A DNA stretch of 64,000 nt, from NCBI GenBank assembly GCA_028583685.1, contig JAMXIF010000015.1, forward strand, positions 57,839,591 through 57,903,590, given 5' to 3'. The notes beneath the pieces were generated by a model that saw only the letters and a list, made by a program, of their open reading frames with translations, did not search any database and was not told the origin of the DNA. Positions 23,370 to 34,716 of this stretch are shown piece by piece. Positions within the stretch are counted from its first letter, which is position 1, and the number at the start of each line of letters is the position of its first letter. Source of the DNA: Petaurus breviceps papuanus (lineage: Eukaryota > Chordata > Mammalia > Diprotodontia > Petauridae). The position numbers and the translations under genes were made by a program.

Positions 23370-23570
23370 GGGGTAGCTTGGTGGCACAGTGAATAGAGCA
23401 CTGGCCCTGGAGTCAGGAGGACCTGAATTCAAATTCGGCCTCAGACACTTGATACGCTTACTAGCCTTGTGATCTTGGGCAAGTCACTTAACCCCAGTTG
23501 CCCCGCCTTCCCCCCAACCCCAGTTGCCCTGCCTTCCCCCCTTCAAAAAGCCCCCCCCCAAAAAAAGGAA
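23370..23570 (+). repeat. Marsupial tRNA-derived SINE with duplicated segment
   Basis: Head gtagcttggtggcacagtga through gatcttgggcaagtcactta. The segment accccagttgccccgcc plus a C-run occurs twice in tandem before the A-rich tail. A short flanking duplication (aaataggct / aaaaaaggct) is visible. Confidence 0.88.
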
Positions 23571-23599
23571 AAAAAAGGCTATGTTGTACAGCAGCAAGT

Positions 23600-23975
23600 T
23601 TTATGTCATGGCTTCTAACTTCCCTTCACATATTTATCTTAGCCAAACAAAATCACTAGCTGTTCCCCAAATTCAGTGTCTCCGTGTTTGTATATTTGTG
23701 CACGCTTTTCCCAATACCTGTAATGTACATTCTCTTCATCTCTAATTCTTAGAACCCTTTGTCTTCAAGGCTTAGCTTTGGTGCTTCCTCTTCCCTCAAG
23801 CTTTCCCCACATCCTGCCAGTTGTTAGTGCACTTTGCCTTCTATTATATTTATGTGTGTACCTTCTCCTGTATAATGGAGGTTACTTGAAGGAAAGGACT
23901 GTTTTGTCTTTGTATCCCTAGAGTTTAACTTGGTGCACATAGTAAGTATTTAATACATATTTGTTCAATTAAGTG
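23600..23975 (+). repeat. L2 LINE 3' tail
   Basis: The words ttttcccaatacctgtaatg, cttcaaggcttagctttggt, gaaggaaaggactgttttgt and tttaatacatatttgttcaa follow the L2 3' order; diverged. Confidence 0.65.
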
Positions 23976-24343
23976 GAGATATACAGTATATCCCTGTTTT
24001 TTGAGTCTCTGGAATTATAATCAGCCCTTGTTCCAAAAGAATTTGGGATTCTCTTATTGGAAAGCAGATTAACCAAATAGAAATACGGCAATCACTATAT
24101 GGAAAAGTAGAAATAACATTGTTAGAAGCCAGTTCAATATTCTGAGTGTTATGATCCAGCAAGCAGAGCTCTGATTTAGATGCCTGACTCTGTATACATT
24201 TAATTGTCAGAGTTTATACAAAATGTACCAGGGTAAGGAAATTGGAGCTTGATAGTGATCAGTTTTTACAAACTTGAAAAGAACATCTTGCTATTACAAC
24301 AGCATTTTAAAAGATATGCATGTTTGGCCTTTTAAAAATTTGT

Positions 24344-24501
24344 CTATGTGGGACGGCTAGGTGGTGCAGTGAATAGAGCACTGGCCCTGGAGTCAGGAGG
24401 ATCTGAGTTCAAATACTGCCTCAGACACTTAACACAAAAACTAGCCGTGTGACCTTGGCAAGTCACTTAACCCCAATTGCCCTCCAAAAAGCAAAAAAAA
24501 A
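24344..24501 (+). repeat. Marsupial tRNA-derived SINE
   Basis: Complete head, B-box and A-rich tail. A 10-base duplication (aaaaatttgt) flanks it at 24334-24343 and 24502-24511. Confidence 0.92.
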
Positions 24502-24734
24502 AAAAATTTGTGCTTATATGTAAGTGAGTTTCCCTTGTATTTTTATAACACTAATGACAAATGATGCCCAAGGTGATAGAATATAGTTTCTATTCACCTG
24601 AAACTGAATTTGATTAAGTTATAAACTTATAATATAAACAAAATTATATAATATATTATTGACTAATGTCTATGGATATAGTGTTTTATTAATGTTTACT
24701 AGTCATCGTGTTAATTATCAACAATATTATTGAG

Positions 24735-24858
24735 AATCAGAATGCCTGAGTCCTAGATCCTCCTGTCTCCATCTAACTGTGTGACTTTTGGGAACCTTAT
24801 TTTCATTTCTGATCAGTGAATTGAAGGGGTTGGACCAAGTCCTTTCCAGCTAGTTCAA
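24735..24858 (+). repeat. MIR-like SINE remnant
   Basis: Words aatgcctgagtcctagatcc, ctaactgtgtgacttttggg and ttggaccaagtcctttccag fit a diverged MIR. Confidence 0.5.
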
Positions 24859-24859
24859 A

Positions 24860-25840
24860 AAAAATTACACGAAACTCTGAAATTGTGTTTTTTTAGTAAT
24901 GCAAATAGATTTTTTTCCTCACACTTTTACCCCCTCATACTTTTGATGATCTATGCTGAATTTTAATGCTTGGCACTTTGAATTGAAAAGATAGGTGATA
25001 CTTGGTTTGTTTTAATTTGTTTCATTTTCACACATATGGATTGAGAATGAGGAGGTTTAGTTACAATAGTTCCATCAGTGGTCTTTGTAACTGCAATAAT
25101 TTTTGATAAGACACTTGGTTTGTATTATAGACTGTTCATATTATATAGAAATTCATCAGATTATGTACATTAGTACTTCAAAAGAAAATAGCTTTGTAGG
25201 CACTAAATTATAGTCATGACAGAGTTATGCCCTATAAGCATTCTTAAGTGGCCATGATCATCCTGCAAGTTTCCTCATCTGAAAAATAAGGGAGTTTGAC
25301 TGATGGTCTCTAAGGGCCTTGTAGTTCTAATATAATTTGTATGGAGTGCATATTGGTTTACAAAAGGAATAGGCTGGAGGGGCGCACATCCATCAACATT
25401 ACTAAAAAGAAGTTAAAACACATTTCTGTACTACCAGCACAATCTTTGTTAAAATTTTATTTTAGCAACTGCTGAAGTATTTTTCTAACTCAGTTTTGAG
25501 AATCCATGTATATAATCTAATGTGACTTAAAAGGCAAGAGGATAGCTTCTGTAACAGAAAACTGTTTCTCTTAATGATGTCTTTCCAGATATGCTACCAG
25601 ACTGTGGCTGCAGCTGGATTGAGGGGGAAGTACAAGACAGAGATTTGTGACCTGGAAAAATAATGGAGAAGAGTAGGAACTGGGCTCTCCTACCTGATCC
25701 ATGATATCAGCATGTAAGAAGTAGAAAAGATATATATGACCAGGAAAGGAGGCAAGTTGGTCACATGGTGAGCCAGAGATGGGGCAGATGGACAGCCTGA
25801 GCCCAAGTTGTATTGATTTGCACAAAGCATTTTTTTTTCT
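24860..25840 (+). other. Intron 1, nothing recognised
   Basis: No clear repeat family or exon. An 84-codon minus-strand open frame (25571-25825) has no recognisable product. Confidence 0.4.
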
Positions 25841-25844
25841 ACCC

Positions 25845-26225
25845 AGCTCCTGGGCTGTTCCATGAACTAGACCCTCTATCTCTTAGCTCTGGGCACTTTC
25901 TCTAGCCATCCTTCACGCCTGGAAGGCTCTCCCTCCTCCTGTCCCCCTCAAGATCTACCTTGGCCTTCCTTCAAGTCCCCACCAAAATCACATCTTTTAT
26001 AGGCAGCTTTTCCCAACCCCTCTTAATTCTTGTGCCTTCTTTCTGTTATTTGTTATTTACCCCATATATAGCTTGCTTTGTATATATTTGTTTTCATCTT
26101 GTCTTTCTCATTAGACTATAAGCTCCTTTAGGGCAGAGACTGTCTTGGCCTCTCTTTGTATCTATAGCAATTAGCATAGTGCCTGGTACATTTTAGGAGT
26201 TTAATAAATGTTTATGAACTGACTG
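25845..26225 (+). repeat. L2 LINE 3' region
   Basis: The words ctggaaggctctccctcctc, cttggccttccttcaagtcc, actataagctcctttagggc and tttaataaatgtttatgaac are L2 3' landmarks. Confidence 0.8.
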
Positions 26226-26229
26226 ATGG

Positions 26230-26520
26230 ATGGGTGGAGGATATGATAGCTGTCTTCAAATATATGTTCTATCATGTGGAATAGGGATGTCTTATTATTT
26301 GATCCCAGAGGGCAAAACCAGGAGCAGTTGGTAGAAATTTCAAAGAGACATATTTAACTTTGATATAAGAGAAGACGTCCTAAGAATGAGAGCTATCTGT
26401 CACTGGAGTGCATTGCTCGAGTCCCACTGGAGGTTTTCAAGCAAAATCTGAATAGCCACTTGTCAGGTATGCGAAGATTGAATCTCCTTCATGCAGAGGT
26501 TCTCTGAGTCTTGTGAACTT
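26230..26520 (+). repeat. Old CR1/L3-like interspersed repeat
   Basis: The words gatagctgtcttcaaatata, cagagggcaaaaccaggagc and cactggaggttttcaagcaa recall an old mammalian repeat whose family could be CR1/L3. Assignment is from memory of the pattern and is weak. Confidence 0.35.
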
Positions 26521-26606
26521 GGTTTTTTTAAACATATTTCTAGAAATGTATTTCAATATTGGTGATTTCCTTTATAATCTGATTTTATGCATTTAAAAAT
26601 GATCTT

Positions 26607-26739
26607 TTTTTTTTTCCTTTTTGGAGGGGGGAAGGCAGGGCAGTCAGTATTAAGTGACTTGCCCAATGTCACACAGCTAGTAAGTATTAAGTGTGTGAAG
26701 TTGGATTTGAACTCAGATCCTCCTGACTCCAGGACTCTT
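26607..26739 (-). repeat. Marsupial tRNA-derived SINE, 5' part missing
   Basis: The T-rich tail, tgacttgcccaatgtcacac, tttgaactcagatcctcctg are present; the head is lost at the border with HAL1 copy C. Confidence 0.8.
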
Positions 26740-28002
26740 TTTTTTTTTCGAAACACTTTATTAACTTCTGATTTACATCATTCATTTCCGCCAGATTTTA
26801 AGTTTCAAATTTTCTCCCCGTTTTTCCCCTATCCACTGTCCCAAAATAGCAGTCCCACAGGATATCCCCTCCTCTAATCTGCTCTCTCCCATATTTTCTC
26901 CCATACCCCTTTCGACTTTTCCAGTGGATCTCTATGCCCCAGTGCCTGTGTATCTTATTTCCCAATTACATGAAAATAGTATTGATAATAGTATACACAC
27001 ACACACACACACACATATATACACATACATATTTGAATATTTGATTTTAAAACTTTGAGTTCCAGATTCATTCCCTCCCTCCCTTGTCACCCACCCTTAC
27101 TGGGAAGATAAGCAATTCAGTATAGGATGTACATGTGTGGCTAATAAAAGACTGACTATACTTCCCTCCCTCCTATCCCGCCTCCCACTTGTTCTATTCT
27201 CTACTTTGATCCCATCCCTTTTCAAAAGTGGATCTATTTAACAGGTCATCTTGATTTCTCATAAAGTCATTAGTTTCCATTTGTTCCAATCTAATTCTGA
27301 AGCAATGATTCTCCTCAGTGAGCTTTTGAGATTCTTTTTCCATCTGGCAAATTTGGCTTTTTAAGGCATTCTTCTCCTCATTGACTTTCTGAGCCTCCTT
27401 TGCCATTTGAGTTAGTCTGTTATTTTAAGGTGGTACTTTCCTCAGTCAGGCTGTTGACTCTCATTTCATAATTTTCTTGCATTGTTCTCATTTCTCTTCC
27501 CAATTTTTCCTCCACTTCTCCTATCTGCTTCTTAAGGTTCTCTATGGCCTGTAACCAGCTCGTATTTTCCTTTGAAGCTTTTGGTGCAGGAGTTCTGACT
27601 TCACTGTCTTCCTCCTGTTCCATGCTTTGCTCCTTTTTGTCCCCAAAATAGGAGTCTAATGTTGGAATCTTCTCTCTGCTTTGTTTCCTTTGCCTGGTCA
27701 TGTCTCCCCTCAGTCACTTGACCCCTGAGCTTTTTGCCACAGTAGGACTCTGCCACCAGACAGGGGAGCTTTCATCCCAAACACTGGGATTTTCTCAGCT
27801 GCTGGAGGTATTAGATGGATGCCCTCTCTGAGGTCTCCACACGCTCTGGCAAGCTGGACACACACCACAGAACCTCCACCCTAGACTGCAATCCAGATCC
27901 AAGCAGGTTAAAGCAAGAGCGATTACTCCTCATATTGGTGCTTAGTCCCCCTACACTCTGTAGGCCAGGAGCTGAAGCTGCCACGTGGTGCTGGCTGGCT
28001 GA
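26740..28002 (-). mobile_element. HAL1-type half-L1, copy C (5'-truncated, internal deletion)
   Basis: The 3' end at left carries a tail with the polyadenylation-like ttaataaagtgtttcg pattern on the minus strand. The 3' modules are followed directly by mid-ORF1: the sequence after agatcca jumps to cttttgaaaaggga, removing the last part of ORF1 and the whole spacer (over 1 kb compared with copy F). The 5' UTR is cut off near 28002. No flanking duplication was found. It shares two ORF1 lesions with copy F. Confidence 0.82.
27194..27701 (-). pseudogene. ORF1 of HAL1 copy C, partial and broken
   Basis: Two open pieces, 27420-27701 (start MTRQRKQSREKIPTLD, coiled coil) and 27194-27406 (MAKEAQKVNEEKNALK to MRNQDDLLNRS), are separated by a one-base insertion giving ttaaaataacagac where other copies have a shorter A-run. 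A second, two-base insertion after the NQD codons changes frame again. RRM and C-terminal domains are deleted. Confidence 0.8.
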
Positions 28003-28610
28003 TTGTCCTTCATTTTTCAAAGAGGACCAGTGACATCACAGGTGATGGGTCGTCTTGTGCATGAATTGTATTGAAGTAAGGCAGAGTTAGTCATTGAAGT
28101 CCAGTGGGAGGACAAAAGTCAGGACGACTGGCCATGGCCCAGGATTCAGTGGATGATCTTGGTGCCTTTGAGGTCTGACCAGACTCCAAGGAAGCACTCT
28201 TCAGTGCCTGCTATATCTGCTTTCATGTCCATTAGACCAATTTTCTCATTCACCCATTCCACTAGCTTAGTATAGACAGCCCATAACTCACCAACAAGTT
28301 TGTTGCCTTCCAGTTACCATTCAGCCTGGTTTTGCCCATATGCTCAGGTGGTTTATTTGAGTGTGGCCCCTGTGCATATTGAAGGTTCTTGGAGCCATAG
28401 TTGGGTTGGGTCAAGGTAGATACCAGAGGTGGATGAGCAGCCCTAAAAAGGGTTTAGCAAGCCCTCCCACTAGAGGTACCATTCTTTCATAAACACCCGT
28501 ACACCCCAACATTCAAATACTGCATATACAACTGACTCATTAGCCACAGCTGATGTTACCATGCACGGTCCATTTTGCATAGCTCTGCCTTGGACAGTCT
28601 TTACCTGTGG
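28003..28610 (+). repeat. Dispersed repeat of uncertain family
   Basis: The stretch from ttcatttttcaaagaggacc through gccatggcccaggattcagt to aacacccgtacaccccaaca resembles a repeat that is common in marsupial genomes. It has no open frame and its class (SINE or a LINE/RTE-related unit) cannot be settled here. It abuts HAL1 copy C, which may have inserted into it. Confidence 0.45.
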
Positions 28611-28614
28611 CCTG

Positions 28615-29770
28615 GCCTAGACGTTATTAAATGATATGAATAGTAAGTAGCAGAAGTGTCTGCTGTGGTGGCTAAACTTAGCATTTGTGAGATAATGATA
28701 ATATTGTGATAAAATTGTGAACATTGCCTTTGAAATATATGTATAATAAGCTTATCAGCCTGGCAGTTGGAAGTCTGTTGTGGTGTGCAAATTGTGACTA
28801 AACCTTTTTGAATAAGGTAATACACCAACAATTCAATCCAAGTATTTTTTGAGTGCCTGCTATGGGTCAGGCACTGTTCTAGTCACTAGGGGATATAAAT
28901 AGAAAAATATTTCTACTCTCAGATATTCCTCTGAATATTGATTGTTTCATTGTGTATCCTGACCAAGTTTAGATTATTTGAAAAACAGACTAAACAGGGT
29001 TGATTTCCCTGTGTTTCTCTAGGTTGTTCAAAAAGCACGTTCCTGCCTTAGCAAAAGTTCCTTTTCATGATAGAGATTGTTGTGTTCCTTTGTACTGCTA
29101 ACCTTAACATAACTGTCGTTTCAGACTCAGCTAAGGAGAAGATACATTCCCTTTTTTTCTTTGCAGGCATAATCAATAATTTATTGAGCACAAGTTGCCT
29201 TTTTCTTCTTATTGTCTCCAGCCATAATTGGAACCGTTAATACAGAAACTTTTGTGACCTATCCTGTTCCTTCCCTTCTCTTCTTTTCTTTCACAGTAAT
29301 TAGGTTTGTTTTCTCTCTCACCTGTTTGCCTTCCATCTCACATGACAAATGCTTAAGCATTTAGTCTTTCTTTACAAGAAAATAGAACATAGTTGAGAGA
29401 GCAAAATACACACTGCATATATGCTAAGTAATTAGATGAAGCCAGGAGTTCTCTTCGTTTAACTTTAAGTTCCTTTTGGACAGCTTATGTTCTTATGGAT
29501 TGCTCCATCAAAACTTGTTTTGCTGTGAGTAGTGATATATAATTGTCACAAAAATAAACTTCCCCTCTGTTAATTTCTTGCATTATTAAAAAAAATTTTT
29601 ACTCCTTGAATATGCTTTTTAATAATGTACTTAATTTTCCTTAGTTTGCATCAAATCTAGAATGAGCTGTTGCTTTAATATCAAGGTACTTTCTCACAAT
29701 GTGAGAATATGATTAATAATTACTAGAAAAATTCATTGAGATTTATCAGTTTTCATTTCATATCATTAGT
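28615..29770 (+). other. Intron 1, little recognised
   Basis: A short old repeat near 28835-28910 (gagtgcctgctatgggtcag) is visible. The rest is AT-rich with no assigned feature. Confidence 0.4.
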
Positions 29771-29774
29771 ATCC

Positions 29775-30050
29775 TGGTGTGGTGGAAAGGGTTAGGAGAT
29801 ATGGTTTCAAGTGGTCATCTAGTCAGGAGAGAGATAAGTTCAAATCCTGTTTCCAAAATTTACCAGCTGTGTAATCACAGGCAAGTCACTTAATTTTTAA
29901 TGAGCCTTATTGTCCTCTTTTGTGAAGTGAAGTGAAGATAATAATACTTGTAGTAACTTAATTTAGCTGGTGGTTGTGAGGATTTTGAAAATTAAATTAA
30001 TGTGTAAAGCCTGCATGGCATGTGGTAGATATTGAATAAAAGTGCTTTGA
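29775..30050 (+). repeat. MIR-family SINE
   Basis: The words aagttcaaatcctgtttcca, cacaggcaagtcacttaatt, gataataatacttgtagtaa and gtagatattgaataaaagtg cover a full MIR in order. Confidence 0.7.
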
Positions 30051-30054
30051 AAAT

Positions 30055-31045
30055 CTTAGTGCCACATAAATATAAACTGTCATTAATTCATAGTAATATT
30101 ATTACTGCTATTAATAATCACAGTAATGTAAATGTCTTCAGAATGGTATAAAGTCATTTGATTTTGGACATAGCACAAGGTACAACAGAATGATGAAATT
30201 AAGGTTGTAGTCGAAATCAGGTCATAACTGAAAGGCAAATAAAAAAATAGATTTTACTTGATAGCTTTTGTTTTTACATTGCTTAGATTTTCCTCTGCAT
30301 AATTGCCCCTTAGCCAAGAGCTATTCCTTATAACAAAAATTTTTTTTAAATGAAAAAGAGGGAAAATAGGGGGAAAATTTAGTAAAACTGATCAGCACCT
30401 CAAAGCAGTTTGACATGTAATCCATTGGTTGTGCTATGGTTGTAACACCCAATCAGGAGACCTGAGTGTAGAAGTAGAAATTCAGTCAGTGTTCTTTCTC
30501 TTTTTATGGTATTCAGTTGGAAAGAACATCAAGCTGTGAACTGAGCTGCCAGCCAGCTTTAGACCTAACTCTATCATTTAGTTATGACTTTAGTCAAGTT
30601 CCTAGACCTTTCCATTTTCCTCAGCTGCAAAAGGCTCACTTAGTGTTGTCTGTCAAGGTAAGAGAGAGAACCATATGGTGCTGCAGTATGCTTCAAAGTA
30701 CATTGCGGGGGAGGGGGGGAGCTTAAGAGTATCATATAAATGGAAACTCAAAAAATTAATATCCAGGAATTTTTAGTTCAGGAAGATATTCAGTTTTCAC
30801 CTACTGAATTTTGCATTGACCTCATGGTGATTCACAAAGTGTTAGAATTCCCCAGGTCTTCAGTGCTGTTTGTAAACTATTGCTTTATAAGTAAAATTGT
30901 TTTGTCAGGTATCATGGAAACAAATAATTGTGGCTCTTTTTTTAGGAGCTTATATTTTTTTCTTTGACTTGGAAACTCTGGATTTGAACTTTGATACTCT
31001 AGAATTGACCTGTACATTTTTTTTGTTTTTACTTTGCCATCTGGT
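30055..31045 (+). other. Intron 1, little recognised
   Basis: A weak MIR-like remnant near 30525-30650. No exon signal or other repeat recognised. Confidence 0.4.
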
Positions 31046-31054
31046 TCTATGATT

Positions 31055-31125
31055 TTAGGACAGTGCTTAGCACAGTGTCTGGCATGTAGTAGGCACTTAA
31101 TAAATGTTTATTGATTGATTGACAA
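31055..31125 (+). repeat. L2 LINE 3' end
   Basis: The words cagtgcttagcacagtgtct, gtaggcacttaataaatgtt and a ttgattgattga end are the L2 terminus. Confidence 0.7.
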
Positions 31126-31732
31126 TTTTTGTTTATCATGTTCTAACATAAATTATCCAGACTTTTTTCTGATTATAATTTATTATTTTCTGTCTGGGCA
31201 ATTCTAATTTTCAAGGCAATCAGTTCTTGAGTAAGAACTGCCTTCCAGCCAATTTTCTTTGCCATTCTTCCCTCCCTGGCTTTTCCATTCTTTATCTCTT
31301 GTTCTGTTTGCTCCAAGTACACGTACAGTCTCTGTGACCAGGACTTTTTTTTTTCTCTAATCCTTTACCTAGACTTATTATGGGACTGCTGTTTTCTATT
31401 AAGGAAACAGTTATCCCTTAGGACTCTCAAACCAAGATATTTCTTCATGGAGTTTGGAGTTTCTCTTGGGTGCCTTGTAGTGCTTAACCCCGATTGAATA
31501 GTGTGAGTAGGGCCTGCTGGACCCTGAGTATAGAGTGCCAGAATAGATACCTTTTTTAAGGGACTCTGGAGCTGCTCCAGGACGGGGCGCTGTCTGAGGA
31601 TGCTCTTTTTTTTTTTCACAGGGCTCCAGGATCTCTCCTGAATGTAGGCTTTATCTGTTACCTTTCCTCTTGCAGCTATATTCAGGGGTTATCCCTTACT
31701 GTCCTATAGAAAATATTGTGTACTTACTCTGT

Positions 31733-31950
31733 GCCAGCTAGCTGGTGCAGTAGATAAGAGTGCCAGGTCTGGTGTTAAGAATACTCGAGTTCAAATCCAA
31801 CCTCAGACACTTGTAACCCTGTTTGCCTTGGTTTCCTCATCTTTAAAATGAGCTGGAGAAGGAAATGGCAAATCCCTTCAGTAACTTTGCTAAGAAAACC
31901 CTAAATGGGGTCACAAAGGTCAGACACAACAGAAACAACTGAACAACAAT
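31733..31950 (+). repeat. MAR1-like marsupial SINE
   Basis: Head gctagctggtgcagtagata, B-box cgagttcaaatccaacctca, core ggtttcctcatctttaaaat and the family tail aaatggggtcacaaaggtca ending in aactgaacaacaat are all present. Confidence 0.85.
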
Positions 31951-32044
31951 AGCTCTGTGCCAGGCTCTGTACTAAACGATGGTGATAAAATGAGGCAAAA
32001 GACAGTCCCTGCTTTCAAGGAACAATTTGCAGTTTAAGATTGCA

Positions 32045-32255
32045 GCGAACTTTGCATATATTATCTCATTTTCCCCTCAGAACAACCTGAGCGAAGTAGT
32101 ACTATTGTTGTCCCCATTTTACAGGTGAGGAAACTGAGGTGGAGAGGTTAAGTGATTTACCCAGAGTAATACACCCAGTAAACGTCTGACGCGGGATCAA
32201 ACTCCGGTCTTCCTGACCTAAAGTCTAGGGCTCTATCCACTGTGCCATCTATTCA
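32045..32255 (-). repeat. MIR-family SINE
   Basis: Reversed core (ccattttacaggtgaggaaa), reversed boxes and reversed head (ctctatccactgtgccatct) are visible. Confidence 0.75.
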
Positions 32256-32294
32256 ACTGTGCCAAATATTCAGCCCTAGTATATCTACCCTGAC

Positions 32295-32402
32295 CAATCA
32301 GTCAATCAGTAAGTATTTATTAAGTGCCTACTGTATGCCAGATACTGTGTTAAGCAAAAGACAGTCTTTGTCCCCAAGGAGCTCACAATCTATTGGGGGG
32401 GG
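32295..32402 (-). repeat. MIR/L2-related repeat fragment
   Basis: Words agtaagtatttattaagtgc, ctactgtatgccagatactg and ccccaaggagctcacaatct fit a common old repeat fragment; a run of G follows it. Confidence 0.5.
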
Positions 32403-32799
32403 GGGCGCAACAAGCAAACAAATATGTACCAAAATGTTCTATACAGGGTAAATAAGAAAATGAAGAGAGGAAGGAAAAGCTTCCTACAGAAGTCAGAAAA
32501 ACCAGTAAGTGGAGGTGAGGAAGGAAGAGAATATTCCAGGCATGGGGGTCAACAGGCTTCAGAAATTGCATTTTCTCCAAGGCTTTTTTCCTGAAGCTTG
32601 ACTCTGGCAACTGGTCCTCTGCTGGTCCCCATTGTTGCTCTCTCCTGAGATAGGGCTACAATTAGGCTGTGTTTCAGGGTGTACTAAATGCGCAAAAAGT
32701 CCCAGTCTGTCCTGGGTTTCAACAGGACTCTGGGGTCTCTCTGGATTACTAGGTTGGGTAAGGGAGAGTAAAGCTGATTGTTTCTATGGCTTAGTATAG

Positions 32800-33115
32800 T
32801 GATGCATCTCTAAATTGCCGATTTACTCTATCACCTTGACTTTGCACAAGTTGTTACCTGCACTTGGAATGAACTCCCTCGTCATTTCTTCAGCCTCTAT
32901 TCCAAGACTCAGCTCATGTATCATCTTTTATGTGAAGTTTTTCTTGATACCCCTATCCCTAGACTCTTTTTCTCCCCTATTATCCCTAGACCCGTTTTCT
33001 CCCCTTTTACCTTATAACTATTCTGCAAATACCTATGTACATGTTTGTTTATTCTGACAAAATATAAGACCTTTGAAGGCAAAAGACTTTTAATTTTGCC
33101 TTTTTTAAGACAGTA
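32800..33115 (+). repeat. L2 LINE 3' region
   Basis: The words cacttggaatgaactccctc, ctattccaagactcagctca, tatgtgaagtttttcttgat and aaaatataagacctttgaag are L2 landmarks. Confidence 0.65.
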
Positions 33116-33305
33116 GGTATAGTAAGGAAGTGTAAGTACTTGAATTCTTCTGGATTTATTTGCCATCGAGGAATAAATAAGTGATAGGGCAATTGGTTGG
33201 CTTTGGGGAAAATGGTTGTGAAGGAAAATAATGGGTAGCATGGTTGAGGGTTGTGAGGTGTTTGGGGTGGAACTTAAGCATGTGTGTAGGCAGAGGGGAA
33301 GGAGC

Positions 33306-34257
33306 TGATGCAGGATGGCTCCCAATAGGTTCAGCAGGGACTCTGATTTTATCTTAAGACCAGAACCTGCGATTCAGTCTGGAAAGAATTCAGCTCAGGC
33401 TTACTTGGAGTCGGAGTGGAAAAAGTTTATTATACACCTTACAGTGGACAAGGATCCTTAGGGGACCTGCAACCTTAAAGGGGTAGAATTAAGGTTTATA
33501 TAGAATTATCCATAGTAAAACCCCTGCCAGTTATGCTAACTAGGTGATTAAGGGTGGGATTAGGGAGGAGGTAAGGTGAGGCCGGTGTAATGTAACTGCA
33601 CAGGTGTATTACCCATGATTCACTGGGTAAAAGCCCAAGATGGGGCTACCTCTCTAGAGGTGTGGTTTTAGGCTTGAGATGTCACTAAGTCAGTGAGCGG
33701 TCAAGGGCTGATGGAGAAGTGCCCAGTCTGCCACCCATCAGTGTCATGTTTGACAGGATTGATGTTTGGGAACCAAGGTTAGGGAAAGATAATGGCTTAA
33801 GGAGTTAACCTAGAAAGGGGGTATTGAAGGATTCATGGGGCAAGGAGGCACTATACAAAGGGGGAGATAATAGTCACCTAAGCTAGAATGTTTATAGATA
33901 CTTTCGTGAAGGATTGATAGGTATAGCTTGTTAGTGTTTCAAGGCTGAGATAAACAATCCATGAGTTGTTGCTGGGCACAATTAATGCTTTGAAGCTTGG
34001 GNNNNNNNNNNNNNNNNNNNNNNNNNNNNNNNNNNNNNNNNNNNNNNNNNNNNNNNNNNNNNNNNNNNNNNNNNNNNNNNNNNNNNNNNNNNNNNNNNNN
34101 NGGGGGGGGGGGGGGGGGGGGGGGGAGAAGGGACAGAGTTAATGCTCTGAGACTGGGCAGGGGGAATGGAGTGTGATTTTACAAACTGGTTTTAAAAATT
34201 CATGTTACAAAGTTTTACAGACTGATGTTACAAATATAGATCCCAAGCACCCCATCA
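33306..34257 (-). mobile_element. Solo LTR of a class I-like endogenous retrovirus
   Basis: The block has TGATG...CATCA inverted ends and is flanked by a 4-base duplication, gagc (33302-33305 and 34258-34261), the size typical of gammaretrovirus-like elements. On the minus strand a TATA-like tatataaacc (33493-33502) is followed about 65 bases on by aataaa (33426-33431), the expected U3-R-U5 order. No internal retroviral part lies beside it, so it is a solo LTR left by recombination. The assembly gap lies in its U3. Age looks moderate; family name not assigned. Confidence 0.72.
34002..34101. other. Assembly gap (100 N)
   Basis: Exactly 100 undetermined bases, followed by 24 G in a row (34102-34125) and preceded by ttggg. 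The round number suggests a placeholder for a gap of unknown size caused by a long G-run. Confidence 0.98.
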
Positions 34258-34261
34258 GAGC

Positions 34262-34707
34262 TAGTGGAGAAGAGAGGAGATTGCAGAGGAGGGGATAATT
34301 GGTGAAGCAAGGACTTGACAAATGGAAAAGAGTGGAGTTTGTGATGAGATGGATCGATGAGCCTTAGAAAACAGGCAACAGGAGGGTAAGAAAGGCAAGA
34401 TCAGTAAAGCTACATTGTGTCCTTTGGAAACAGCTTGTTGCTATTACTTTCTTACAAAAAGTTACTTGCTTTTAAGTAGTTTTCCTCATCCTCAAAAGGG
34501 TGGGAAGAATTGCTAAGCTTCTCTGTCCTCTAGAGCTGCTGGTATCTGGTTACATTATCTTGGCTCTCACATATATGTAAATAATGCCCATGTTGAAATA
34601 TTTACTAGCAAAATATTACTACAAAGACAAAATCGCAGCAAAAATAGAGACCACTTATTTGTTTGTTATTTGGTATTAATGCCATCTTGATTTGTTTTCT
34701 TCTTTAG
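34262..34707 (+). other. ARFIP1: End of intron 1
   Basis: Ordinary intronic sequence ending in a pyrimidine-rich acceptor, tttgttttcttctttag (AG at 34706-34707). Confidence 0.5.
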
Positions 34708-34716
34708 GAGTCTACC
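34708..34716 (+). other. ARFIP1: ARFIP1 exon 2, 5' UTR part
   Basis: Nine bases, gagtctacc, between the splice acceptor and the start codon. The exon therefore measures 102 bases in all. The purine at -3 and G at +4 make the start context strong. Confidence 0.85.

Larger units (their letters stand above)
7371..34707 (+). other. ARFIP1: ARFIP1 intron 1 (about 27.3 kb)
   Basis: It runs from the inferred donor at 7371 to the acceptor ttttcttctttag that ends at 34707. It holds retroelements A, B and C, many SINEs and L2 tails, a solo LTR, and an assembly gap. No coding exon was recognised inside it. Confidence 0.55.
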
